From the NCBI RefSeq assembly GCF_000764305.2, contig NW_025932734.1:124001-188000 (forward strand): 64,000 nucleotides of DNA, written 5' to 3'. The translations under genes and the position numbers were made by a program. A model generated the notes under the pieces. The model had not been told where the DNA came from and did not search any database. It saw nothing but the letters and a program-made list of their open reading frames with translations. Every line of letters starts with the position of its first letter. The stretch's first letter is position 1. Source of the DNA: Hyalella azteca (taxonomy: Eukaryota; Arthropoda; Malacostraca; Amphipoda; Hyalellidae). Shown in pieces: positions 26,640 to 38,900 of the stretch.

Positions 26640-26870
26640 CGCTCTTTTCCCAGACAACCCATATTTGACCATTGTTTATAGCTTGTATGATTAACCATAA
26701 CTGCATTGTTTATGCATCCTATATTTGGCCATTGTTTATAGCTTGTGTGATTGTCAATAACAGCATTGTTTATGCAACCCATATTTGACCATTGTTTATA
26801 GATTGTATGATGTGCAACAACTGCATTGTTTCTGCAACCCATACAGTATATGGCTATTGTTCATAGCTTT
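26640..26870. repeat. Tandem repeat, about 60-bp unit, four copies
   Basis: Four imperfect copies of a unit containing 'caacccatatttgaccattg', 'tttatagcttgtatgat' and 'ctgcattgtttatg'. A lone related copy sits at about 27868-27900 ('attgaccattgtttttagt'). Confidence 0.88.
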
Positions 26871-28507
26871 TGTGACCGAACGCAAGTTTTGAAATTAATT
26901 TTTTAGAACATTGTTATGCTTCTGGTTTAACTCAAAGAATTCTACCTTTGTCTGACTGAGTAATGCGCGGACATTTTTTTATTTCGTAATGGAAACAAGG
27001 AACCTCCTTTTAATGCGATATCATTTATCGATAGCGTTAAGTTTCAATCGTCTGCTAAGCGTCGTTCGTCGTCTGTTAGCCCCGGCCACGCTTAGACTTA
27101 TTTCTATGATATTTTATTTGAAAATTGTGACTTGATCCGTGCTTTACTGATTTTAATGTGAAATTATTTTGTCAAATGAATCTGTTTTTATTGTGATAAT
27201 CGTAACGATTCACTGTTTTGTTCTTAAATTAGCGCTGTCAATATACGGTACTATTGTCTAAGCGAGTACGGGTGCGTCGCCATCTTTGCGTGAACATGCT
27301 GGACAACTTCGAGCTATATGTTCAATAAAAAGTCAGCAATAACCATAAACCATGTTGACAAGAGGTTAAACTTTTTATTACTGTGATTCTATTATGTAAT
27401 ATTCCTTCTCGTTGCTCTTTGATAATGTTTTTAGTCAATGTCTCATTTGTTTAGGCGAAGTGCTACAAAGTTCGACTCACACGCTTGCGAGTTTGGAATA
27501 TTCTATACTTATTAATAATATGTCGACTTTAATCTATCAATATGCGGCCAAGGGATTTAAACATGATTTTACTTTATTATAATATATTATATTATCAATT
27601 TTTTCACATAGATGATGTTAATAGCCCATTTCGTGTGCATTGTAAACTCGATATTGCTGTGAAGTTATTTTATCTGAGCTACCCCCGCGGACAAATTTTG
27701 TGTGCTCAGTGTGACTAGGTTAGGATCCAAGCTCTTCTACTCGAATTCAGAGAGCTTGGTCTGTGTTATTAAGCTTCTGCTGTAGCTGTAGAGTTATCTC
27801 AGCAGCCTAATCGACTGACAGGGCGCATAGATGAACCGGGCGTAAGCAAGAGATCTACTAACTGACTTATTGACCATTGTTTTTAGTTTGTATGATGTGC
27901 TATTTGCGGTCCGAATTTCTTCGGCCTCGGTGCAAGTTATTAAGAATATAAACTTATTGTTATGGTAATATATGCACTATCACTACTATGTATTTATTAT
28001 ATTTATTTCTATGATAAAATTTTGTACGCATATCACTATGTCATTACATATTGCAAATGTTTATAGTGGTAATGTGATAGCTGCATTCGTAGAACGGTGC
28101 ACTTGTATGTTACTTCAGGTATTTCAGATATACCTTCAGAATATCTTATATTCAAACGCATTAATGCTGAACTCCAAGCGAATATGTTCAAGCAAATATT
28201 AACATAATTATGTAATAGTCCGATGATGACGAAGAAACAACATATAATGATATTTTTAGCATAAATGAACATGTTTGGTTCCTTTGAAAATCGAAAGAAA
28301 TAAGGCAAATATTCATAGCAATCCCATTTTTACCAGTCACCCATTTAATACATAATTATGTTCAATATAAGTACATATTTTCAAGCTAGCCCCGGTGCTC
28401 TACTACCACGACTCTGGATCAGGCGCCTGTACATCATTAGCAGACTTACTTAAAATTTACCAAAGATGAAGCGTAAAGTTTTTATGCCAAGTCATCGCTC
28501 CTCATGT
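26871..28507. other. Non-coding stretch, no gene seen
   Basis: AT-rich DNA with no supported gene. It contains only the stray copy of the 60-bp repeat near 27.88 kb. Confidence 0.4.
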
Positions 28508-28850
28508 CGAGACAGCACCCAGCACGAGACTTGACGCTCCTGTCGAGACAGCGCCCAGCACGAGACTTGCCGATCCTTTCGAGACAGCGCCCAGCACGAG
28601 ACTTGACGCTGCGGTCGAGACAGCGCCCAGCACGAGACTTGCCGCTCCTTTCGAGACAGCGCCCAGCACGAGACTTGCCGCTCCTGTCGAGACAGCGCCC
28701 AGCACGAGACTTGAGTCGAGACAGCGCTGAGCACGAGACTTGACATTCCGGTCGAGACAGCGCCCAGCACGAGACTTGACGCTGCGGTCGAGACAGCGCC
28801 CATCACGAGACTTGACGCTCCTGTCGAGACAGCGCTGAGCACGAGACGTC
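28508..28850. repeat. Minisatellite, 36-bp unit, about ten copies
   Basis: Units built on 'gagacagcgcccagcacgag' plus 'acttgacgctcctgtc' (variants gccgctcctttc, gacgctgcggtc). One short unit near 28713-28725 breaks the register. The period is a multiple of three, so long open frames on both strands are repeat artefacts. Confidence 0.94.
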
Positions 28851-30368
28851 GCGTGTCCGCAGCCTCTGATCTTATCTCAGACCTACGAAATGCGGCCAAA
28901 AATGTTGAATGATATCATTTAATGCATCAAATCTACGACTGGACCAAAAAAATTCTAATATAATTCACGTGGGCTTCTGCTAGTGTAAACTTTTTGCCTC
29001 ATTTTTAATTTCTATTGTATATATTCTGCGGGTAAAATTTTTTAACGATTTTTTTAGTTCTAAAGTTTATCCGAGTTCTAAAGTTTTTTCCCTTGATTTC
29101 ACTTAGTGAGATTCAACATCAGATTATCAGTTCACTATCAAGACGAGATTGACGACTGATATCAATGAAAACTTAAAAAATTAAAGGTCAAATCAATGCC
29201 GTAGTAAAATTAACAACTGTCTTTATAATGAACAGACTTGCCACGGCATACGTGCATGGTGGCATTGCAGTCGTTTCGAATCTTCTTTGTAACATTAGGG
29301 AAAAAACGAATTTTACAGCAGCTAAAAACCAACAGTGTGAAGTGAGAAGTGTAGCAACGAAGGAAAATCTGAAACAGAGCTCTGAAAATGATGGAAAATT
29401 TAGCTGTGTGGAAGCTAGTATAAATGATCGTGACGGGAGATGGGATAAATGCAACCATTTAAAACTGGAGGAAAAAATAAAAATCCAGCAGAGAAAATCA
29501 ACAGTGTTACAGGAGAGTGTTTAAAAGAAGGCCTATGGTAAATACTAGGAATTAAAGACAATGTAAGAGTAGGGGATTATAAACAGTGAAACGGGTGGCC
29601 ATTAAAAATTGTTAACTGTGCAAAAGCGAGTGAAGGTGAACAGTGTTCCGTGCATGCCTGAAAAGTGGCATATCATTGAGTAAATATCGTTAATTTTTTT
29701 AAATAGCGAAGTAATTTTATATGCTAATACAAATTATCTCACGCTTGTTTTCAACACTTTAAATGAATGGAGGTTTTTAATGGTTTGCTGGTGGTGAGGT
29801 TACAGTTCGGACTGTTCGGTGGTTCTGTTGATGATAATATGTTGGCAAAATTGAGTGTTGGTGTGGCGGTGATGGTGGCGACTGGCTAGATTATGATGTT
29901 GGCGGTAATATAGAAAAATTGGAAAAAAAATATTGACCCAAATTTGTGAACAACTTTTATGGAAAAAAAAATATTGGCCCAACGCGGAAAAGCGCGAGGG
30001 AAGGCGCACGAAGCGCTCCATGCAGCGTAGCCTGGAACTGCTACTACGTCCGAAACAAAAGGGCAGTCCCATTTGGTGCAGTTCGCACAAATTAACTGCA
30101 GCATCTTCGATTGCCTGGAGCTTTAAAATAGATTCAGGTGCGTTGTTACTTTAATGTAATTTGTTAATGTATTTACATTCCGTCATAGACTCAGAGTCGT
30201 AGAAGGGCGCTTCATATTTTGAGGCAAATCATAGGGTTAAATCGAGCCATCAATTTGACTTTGGCTGAGGTAAGCACTTACATTATCAGTCTGCTTATAT
30301 CGCAAGTTCACAAGGAATTTAAAAGCAAAGAAAACGCCAAGCAAATTCACCATATTGATATTGAAAAC
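28851..30368. other. Non-coding stretch; one frame of unknown status
   Basis: A 98-codon plus-strand frame (29228-29524) looks non-repetitive, but I recognise no domain and no splice partners. The rest is AT-rich, with a TG-rich patch at about 29790-29900. Confidence 0.35.
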
Positions 30369-30394
30369 GTTTCGGAGTCCAGCCCCATCATTAG
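30369..30394 (-). ncRNA. Degenerate hammerhead-like core, second Penelope-like copy
   Basis: Same layout as the core at 8046-8071, but the conserved CUGANGA box reads CTAATGA here. A G-to-A change therefore hits the catalytic core. Stem II (GGGG with CTCC, one wobble pair) and GAAAC remain. Probably inactive. Confidence 0.55.
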
Positions 30395-30589
30395 TTCGCC
30401 AATATAAAAAATGATTAAAATCATTTTATAAGTCAAAATTCTAAGACAGACATAAAACCTAAACAAGGCCTACCATTATATCGAAAAGCAGAACTCGATC
30501 GGAACCACTTAGTCCTAGGGGTCACGCAAAGGGTAAAACTTAAGACAAAAACAATAAAACATAAAAGGCTAGCGATTCACTATTTCAAG

Positions 30590-31085
30590 AGGATATGAAC
30601 TGAACGGATTATTTAGACATGGTTTTCGTTTGAAGATATGTAGTGACTCCAAAATTCTCAAATAAGCAGCCAGATGTGGAACCTAGTATCCTAAAATCAC
30701 TCTCAGATACAGCCACGTCGCACTGTTCAGCATGGAGGCGCACGGAAGAATGAGGAGGCTTGCCGAGAAGCTAGTTCGAACGATAGCTCCTGCCGCGGTG
30801 TTCAGAAACCCGGATGTAGAAGTTACGCGACGTCATTCCAACGTACGCAGATGCGCAGCGCGCACAACTGTACCTATAGACCTGATGAAATTTCCAGAGC
30901 TCCCCAATTGGAAGGAGCCAAATTTTTCACGAGATCTATCCTCCTAATAACATCGCTTAAAGGGATGTCACGTGTCGTCACCAATTTGATTGGGAAGAAC
31001 AATGGCCTTTGCAGTGTTGGGCTTTGTACGCAATTGCCTGACCGTCATATCATAGAACTGATGAATTTACTTCTTGATGAGCAAG
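30590..31085 (-). pseudogene. Penelope-like element, GIY-YIG endonuclease remnant
   Basis: On the minus strand, from about 30880 downward, the sequence encodes YRYSCARCASAYVGMTSRNF followed by a region with EHRGRSYR. This is the start of a GIY-YIG nuclease, where Y-V-G replaces Y-I-G after the C-x2-C of the Penelope type. An in-frame stop follows shortly after SYRSN. Further on, HAEQCDV appears, and a frameshift after STSG leads to LRILESLHIFKRKPCLN, the conserved end. Sequence from 30880 to 31085 may be the linker after the reverse transcriptase, but it carries stops. With one stop and one frameshift the copy is dead. It is the same subfamily and orientation as the copy at 8.1 kb and reaches further 5'. 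Confidence 0.85.
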
Positions 31086-31493
31086 ACTGAAATACTGTCA
31101 TGTTGGTGTTGATAGCCCAAACGCTGGAATTAATCCTGTAAGGTTTTCCAATAGCTTGGTAACTCTGTCATTTCTGTATACTTTTCGTTACCTCTTCAGG
31201 CTACTGTTAAACAGTGTAGCCAGGTTTTTTATCGGCGAGAATACCAGATTGCCTAGCAGCCCTAGCTCAAAATACCAGAAATTCTATTGTTCAAAAACAG
31301 GCTATTATCTCCAGATTTAATGAAATTATTCGTCAGAAACGTTGGTTATAAAAAAATAATCTTATGTACTGTGCATTTATATAGCTTGACGATAATTAGC
31401 CAAATTGAACATGTTATATTATTTCCCTCTATTTGGAACGTTTTGACTCTTTTCTTTTCCTGTGTTTGATTACATTGACACTTTTTCCTTTTT

Positions 31494-31640
31494 AGCGCAT
31501 TTTCTCATTTATGAAAAAAATGCACTATAGTGCCCGCCATGTCCGTCCGTCTGTCTGTCCGTCCGTGACTTCACGTTTTCGTCGACGAGAAAATGCGCTC
31601 TCTGTAACTCACTGCAGTGAATTCTGAGTTATATTTTTTT
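31494..31640. mobile_element. Small TIR element with TCCG/TCTG core, copy 4
   Basis: Left repeat AGCGCATTTTCTC and right repeat GAGAAAATGCGCT (31587-31599) are perfect 13-bp inverted copies. The core holds 'gccatgtccgtccgtctgtc'. Downstream sequence, conserved among copies, includes ACTCACTGCAGTGA and 'ctgagttatatttttt'. All four copies lie in the same orientation within 11 kb. Confidence 0.9.
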
Positions 31641-32900
31641 ATCACAGTGTCGCACTTCTCCCCCTTTGCTCAACATGAGCAAGCCACGGAAACAGGTCAT
31701 CTTGCTTTTGCTTATTTTCGTACCTGATTGCATATTGCATTTATATAACATTTCGGGTTTGATTACTTGTTGCAGCTGAGCAGATAGCTTTTGGTCTGAA
31801 TTACGGACTCCAGGACCTTAGTTGAAATTTTATTTCGTTGCTTGTTTTTCACATAAGTGACTTGTGAAAATATTCGCTCCACGAATGCACTGGAGACAGG
31901 TCAAAGTTGGCAAGTGATGCAGTAGGCAGCCAGTTCCATGAATGGATGATGATTTCAAGGTCAGTGAAGTATTGAATGGCACCCCAATAAGTGGCACTCT
32001 AGAATTCAAAACCACCAAACAAAAATAGTGGAGCTTGCGTCGCAGAGATCGGTTCGACAACCTCATTCGTCCTAGGCCATATCATCACTGATCAGGATCA
32101 TCACTCTCGTGCTTATATTGTACTAAACACTGTTGTTAAATGTTAACAATTAGATTGGGGTTATTTCATCAAGCGGTAAACTTGCGGGTCCAAATATGGC
32201 GGGAGAGCTCTAGTCGCGCCACTCTGAAGGTAATCTATATAATTCACGCCTACGCTGGAGGAAGTTCAAACTTCCGAAGTGGAACTTAATGCAGTAAATT
32301 TGCAGTAAGCCAGAAAATACCAGATTTAGGTACATATACCAATATACCAGATCTAAAATATTCATACCAGACACCTCCTGAAAATACCAGATTTGTGAAA
32401 TTTGGTACAGAAATATACCATCTGGCAACGCTGCTGTTAAATCGTTTGGGTACAATGAACCAATCGGACTTCGTGTAGAGTGTGGACTAATAGGGGACGT
32501 TATGATAGACTATTAGGATCTGACTGCCTAGGTATTTAGATGTAATATAATAATATCTATGCAATCTAAGACACGAATGAAAATTTTATCATATGAACAC
32601 TCTTTTCAAAATTTGCGTTTCCTATGAAAAGTCAAGTACATAAACTCTATTTTAAAAGAAGATGTGTTACAGGTAAAATTATAGCCCATGCGTAATGCGT
32701 TCGTCAGTTGTTTTGAACGTTAAACTCAACGGTCCACATGTATGTCGTGTCCGAACTCCGAAGACAGTTAGACTTGTGTCGCCTCTGAAACAATGTATAA
32801 TAACTCCATAGAAATTGTTTAAGTCTAGAATTTAGGTAATATTTGCTAGTTGCAGCCTTAAGCCATTGTCATTTGTGCTACTGAACTAACGTCGGTCAAC
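31641..32900. other. Upstream flank of the CS-domain gene, no gene seen
   Basis: No exon with splice signals is seen. 32276-32420 contains a run of 'ataccagat' phrases. I could not identify a TATA box or other defined promoter element; the promoter presumably lies in the last few hundred bases. Confidence 0.35.
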
Positions 32901-32921
32901 ATGGGCAGTAGATTGGAAAAG
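32901..32921 (+). CDS. Exon 1, start codon exon (MGSRLEK)
   Basis: ATG in the context CAACATGG, seven codons, then the strong donor GTAAGT at 32922. It ends in phase 0, matching the next exon. Short first exons are hard to prove, so transcript evidence would decide. Confidence 0.55.
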
Positions 32922-35900
32922 GTAAGTTTCTAAGCTAATCATTAGGCTAATCACTAATGTACTACGGTTAATCGGTAATTGGTAAATAAATGTGTGCAGT
33001 GTGGTCACACTCCGTCACAGTCACACTCACAATGGTTTAAACACTAATTTTCGTAGTGAATGCTTCCTAAAGTGAAGTGATCATTATTTTTGTGATGTAA
33101 GATCAACTCGGAATTGATATAAATCATGAAATCTATTTTATCAATAGATTGCAGTTTATTTCTAATGTTCAGCATCACTGCATCTGTGCATCAGCCTCAG
33201 GTAGGCTAGCTAGGCTATGCCGTCGGCCGTATGGCGTACAAGACATTTAATTAGTGAAGACAACAAGACTAGGTACAACTTTACAAGAACTTGAAGTTGA
33301 AGAAGCATCATAATTCATGTATCATGTATGAATATGAATAATATTATAAATTATTAGGTATACGCCATGGTTCACAACTTCAGTGTATTCATTCCTTATT
33401 TCCTTTAGAATTAAATTAGTTTATTCAAAAACGATTTTTTTATTATTTGGCTAAGAAATTTTGTTTGAGGTCAAGCTAAAGCTAAGTTTGGCTTCTTCCA
33501 AATTCCAATCACCTATTTATTATGAGGCTATTAGCTTGCAGCTGGTAGTGCCAAAACAGCCTAGTGCCTACAGTACTTATTTGGCAGAAGAGAAAAAAAA
33601 GATCAGAATGCGAAGGCCCAGAAAACCCAGAAGAGGAAGGCTCTGTTGGATGAGCTAAATGAACTGAAGAAGAAGAAAATGCGTACAGAGGAGGGTATCA
33701 AGGCGCTTGAGCAAGCAGCAGATGAATATGCAATAATGCAGAAGCAATGGAGAGAAAGGGGTATTTGAAAATCATCACAAAGTTCAACGCCATGAGGCGA
33801 TCTTTGAAAACAAAGCAACAGGAGCTAGACACTCTTGAACTGAACATTAAAGAAATAGTTGATAAAATAGCTGCCAGTTGAATGTTAGCCTTGTTAGGGT
33901 AGTGGTGTTGAAGAGTATTCTGAACTGTATTGACATTTGACAATTTTGACATTATCATGTACAATCTTGTGTGCATTACTCAATGTTTGTTGTGATATGA
34001 CACTATTGAATTCAAAATAATAGGTACCAGTGTGGGCTTGATTTTGTGCCATTATTGGTCCTATTTGTGTGCTGCTCTATGCATTTACACATTTGCTATT
34101 TATCAACTGTAGGTTGTGTAGGAGATTATAGAATATGCACGGTTAGTCTTTGTCATGCTAAACCTGTTGTATACGAGTCTTGGGAAATTATATTGATGGT
34201 CATAGAGAGTCATGGAATTTTTTTCTAAATACCAGTACTAGCAGTACACACCCTGTATGTTTGCTGCAATAGCATTTTGGTAATACTACTTATGCAACAT
34301 GTAATGTGTCCCAAAATATAATTTTCCATGAATAATTGTGTGTTATTTCTATTTCAAACAAGAATATCTGGCAGCCAACTGTGAATGAGACAAAAACGCC
34401 CATCTTTGTGCGCAACTTTGCTCATTCCTAACCTATGGCCCCAGGCTTTTCCCAAGCTTTTTTCAGTAAATAAGGAAAAAGATACATTTTTCTGCATTTG
34501 TTTTTATTGCATATCACCGGTGAAGTGATTCTTTTTTCACCAATTCTGATTATTCCAGATTAATTTCTGTTCATGCCTATTCTTCAATGCACATTTATTC
34601 ATGTATATTTTCTCACTGGGCAGCTCCAGGAATACCTTGAGGAGTTACAGCACATCAAGGAGCTAGGAACATCATCTGCTATGGTGGAAAATTTTTTGGA
34701 TGCAGAACTCCTTCTCTGTGAGAAGAAAATCAAATTATTTGCTTCAGAAAAGAATAAGCAGGAGGTTAGTGCTTTAATTATTTTTTTTGTGTAATTTTAT
34801 TTTATGAGCATCTATCCCAGTAAGCAATGCGTCTTTTTCTCATTCAATTTCATTTATAGTAGAAACATAATGCAAGGTATGATTTTTCTTAAATTTAAAG
34901 ATTTATCTTAACTGATATCAGTTGTTATTATTTGTTATTTACTATTTATCCCTGATAACTTTGAAGCCATAAGTTTCATGAAATTCTGATTTTATTGGGT
35001 TTCTTGAAAAAAGTATATTCATTGTTCATATTTATTAGAAATTAATTAATAATTTCATTCATAATCATTAATATATCATTAGTTTTACAATTGTAGTGTA
35101 ATAAAGCAATTCATCATACTTAGTATACAACTATTCATTGTATAAAATGCTATGTTTGCAAAATGAAAATGGCAATGAAGCCTGATGGAAATAACCTAAG
35201 GTATTTTATTACAATATCCTAGATATATTACATTATTTTGTGAGACAGGGCTATCCTAGGGATTGGAAGCAATAAGGCACATAAAATTTGTTGTAGTATG
35301 CATCTCGTTTTCAAGTGATTATCTTCACTCATTACCTACTTAAAGGAACTAAGGGGTGATGTTATAAGCAGTTCAACTGGAGAATTAATCTAGAGGCACA
35401 AAGATGAAAAAGACAAGCCAAGGCTTGATGGCATAGCCACTGAACATAAACCTTTGGGTGCAGGGGGCCAATTCAGGTTCTTATTTATGGTCACCTACTC
35501 TATGAAGGGTTACCTGTTCTTGTGCTTGCAAAAAGACTTGCTAACTTGAAACTGAAATGTGTGTATATGGCTGAAAATTAGTTGAATGTTCTATTACAGA
35601 GAAATGAGCCATGTGCATTTTTATGTTAACTTCCTGTTTACTTGATGTGCTAAATTTTTCTGTACAATATTTTGCTTGAAAATATAGTTCAGCCCACATA
35701 TAGTTCTGTACAACAGATGTTTGGCATATTTTCATTGGTTCTCTGATACTTTAATATTCAATAAGCAAGTCATTTGTTAAGTTCTGTGCTATTGTGAAAG
35801 TTATTGTTAATCATAGTGCAGGTCCTCTATAAAATCAAATTTTCAGTTATTTTATCATAACTCCTAAAGAAATGGACTTAGCACTTAATTTGTGTCAGAC

Positions 35901-38900
35901 TTGTAGGCTTGTATTGCAAGTTGTTTTTAACTCCAAAGCTAAATTATGCACAATTATTGAAGAAGCATGTGTTGAATTCATTAGTAAAATTTACACTAAA
36001 GTTGAAATTAATGATGAACATGAAGTTTAGGTAGGACTAACATGAAATAGATACAAAAAATTGTCAAGTTTATTTTTCTAGCAATGATGACAAAAATTGC
36101 TAGAACAGCACCCAAAAATTTAAACAAAATTGGAAAGATCTTGAAACGGATTTTGATTTGAAGGAGATATCTGGTGATCACTTATTTGATTGCATGTCAT
36201 TGTGATAGGTCCTGAGTGACTAGAGCAAGTTACGGGATCTATAAATGTTTATAAATATTGTTAATGGGTGGGTTTCTTTTGCAACTCGTATTGACATGGG
36301 ATGTTTTTTGGAGATATAAATCAACCATTGGAATAAAAATCATCAATAAAATCTAAAAACTTGTGTGATGGCAGAAGACAAAGCAGTTCAAGTGTTCAAT
36401 GAATCTAACTAATGTTGAGTAAATTATCAACTCAAAACTTTATATCATCTCTATAATTTATATAAGTAATATCCTCATGTCTAATGCTGGAAGATTATGA
36501 CGAGTGACCTGCATAAGGCCATTGCTAAAAAATTTCATGCATTTCTTGCACTTTCATTTGGGTTCTTTGTGGCTTCTTCTGATAATTCATTCATTTATCT
36601 TCTTGCAGATGCTGGGAGACATCTTGAAGCTGTGGCTTCTTCTGATAATTCATTCATTTATCTTCTTGCAGATGCTGGGAGACATCTTGAAGCTGTGGCT
36701 TCTTCTGATAATTCATTCTTTTATCTTCTTGCAGATGCTGGGAGACATCTTGAAGCTGTGGCTTCTTCTGATTATTCATTCTTATATCTCCTTGCAGGGG
36801 CTGGGAGACATCTTGAAGCTGTGGCTTCTTCTGATTATTAATTCTTATATCTCCTTGCAGGTGCTGGGAGACATCTTGAAGCTATGGGAGCTTCTGAAGA
36901 AGACAAGTGAGCAGATGTTTGGAAGGCAGATACAGAAACAGATTGTGGCCATACAAGAGAAAGTTGGCCAGATTTATGATGAAAGCACTGAAGGGGGACT
37001 CTCCCTGTTTGCAGTCAAGGAGAGAATGATTGACTGTCAAGTGATGTTAGCTTTGGTCATTTATGATCTTAAGGTAGGTTATTAGATTTTTCTCATTAAA
37101 TGGTTACCTTATGCTGTACATGGCTAATCTGACACATCAGTGTAGTATTTCAATATATGGAAAATGTACAATTTTCATCAGGTGGATGAAAGACCTTGTA
37201 GTCATAATAATTAGTGTGTTCATTTTCCCCAAATTGAAATTAAATAGTCATTGTTCTTATAAGAGAAGTGTTTTATATATCCTGCAAGTAATTTGGAACG
37301 TTTGCCTGAATTTTAAAGATTGCAATAAAACAAATTCGTGAATGCTCATGGCAATGGTTTGGAATGAAAACATGATAGGAAACATTTATTTCAGATTTTG
37401 AAATAAGTGATGCTTGTCTTTTCTGAAAATTCACCTGATGTATCATGGCTGACAGCTCAGAGCTCCATGGTTTTGAATAACTGCAAGTTATTACTACTGT
37501 GTGCAGCATGAAGCAGCTTTGATGCGTCTTGCTTTGCGTTTTTGCCATGAGGTCCAAACTGTTCAGCCATGAGGTCCAAACTGTTCAGCCATGAGGTCCA
37601 AACTGTTCAGCCATGAGGTCCAAACTGTCCAGCCTGGACCAGCCATGAGGTCCAAACTGTCCAGCCATCAGGTCCAAACTGTTCAGCCATGAGGTCCAAA
37701 CTGTTCAGCCATGAGGTCCAAACTGTCCAGCCATGAGGTCCAAACTGTCCAGCCATGAGGTCCAAACTGTTCAGCCATGAGGTCTAAATGGAAATTCAAT
37801 GAAGACTTTCCTATGGTATTCCATGTATTGTAGGTATTCTTGTGCTAAATGAACCCAGTGTTGGATTATTTCATTCTGCAATAAAACTACCATCCGGAAT
37901 TCACTGAAATCTCAAATTCATTCTCAAATTGGTTTTATTCAAACATTCCCATCGGTCATAAGGTTGAATCAGTCGAGTTGTTGTACAAAGTCACATTGAT
38001 GTACGAGGTTGAGTAGGTATGTCAAATTGATGTCTAGAATCTAGTTGGTGTATGAAGTCTAGCTGTATGAAGTCTAGTTGTATGAAGTCTAGTTGTATGA
38101 AGTCTAGCTGTATGAAGTCTAGCTATATGAAGTCTAGTTGTATGAAGTCTAGCTGTATGAAGTCTAGTTGTATGAAGTCTAGCTATATGAAGTCTAGTTG
38201 TATGAAGTCTAGTTGTACGAAGTCTAGTTGTATGAAGTCTAGCTGTATGAAGTCTAGCTGTATGAAGTCTAGCTATATGAAGTCTAGTTGTATGAAGTCT
38301 AGCTGTATGAAGTCTAGTTGTATGAAGTCTAGCTATATGAAGTCTAGTTGTATGAAGTCTAGTTGTACGANGATGTCTAAAGTCAAGTTGATGTCTAAAG
38401 TCAAGTTGATGTCTAAAGTCAAGTTGATGTCTAAAGTCAAGTTGATGTCTAAAGTCAAGTTGATGTCTAAAGTCAAGTTGATGTCTAAAGTCAAGTTGAT
38501 GTCTAAAGTCAAGTTGATGTCTAAAGTCAAGTTGATGTCTAAAGTCAAGTTGATGTCTAAAGTCAAGTTGATGTCTAAAGTCAAGTTGATGTCTAAAGTC
38601 AAGTTGATGTCTAAAGTCAAGTTGATGTCTAAAGTCAAGTTGATGTCTAAAGTCAAGTTGATGTCTAAAGTCAAGTTGATGTCTAAAGTCAAGTTGATGT
38701 CTAAAGTCAAGTTGATGTCTAAAGTCAAGTTGATGTCTAAAGTCAAGTTGATGTCTAAAGTCAAGTTGATGTCTAAAGTCAAGTTGATGTCTAAAGTCAA
38801 GTTGATGTCTAAAGTCAAGTTGATGTCTAAAGTCAAGTTGATGTCTAAAGTCAAGTTGATGTCTAAAGTCAAGTTGATGTCTAAAGTCAAGTTGATGTCT

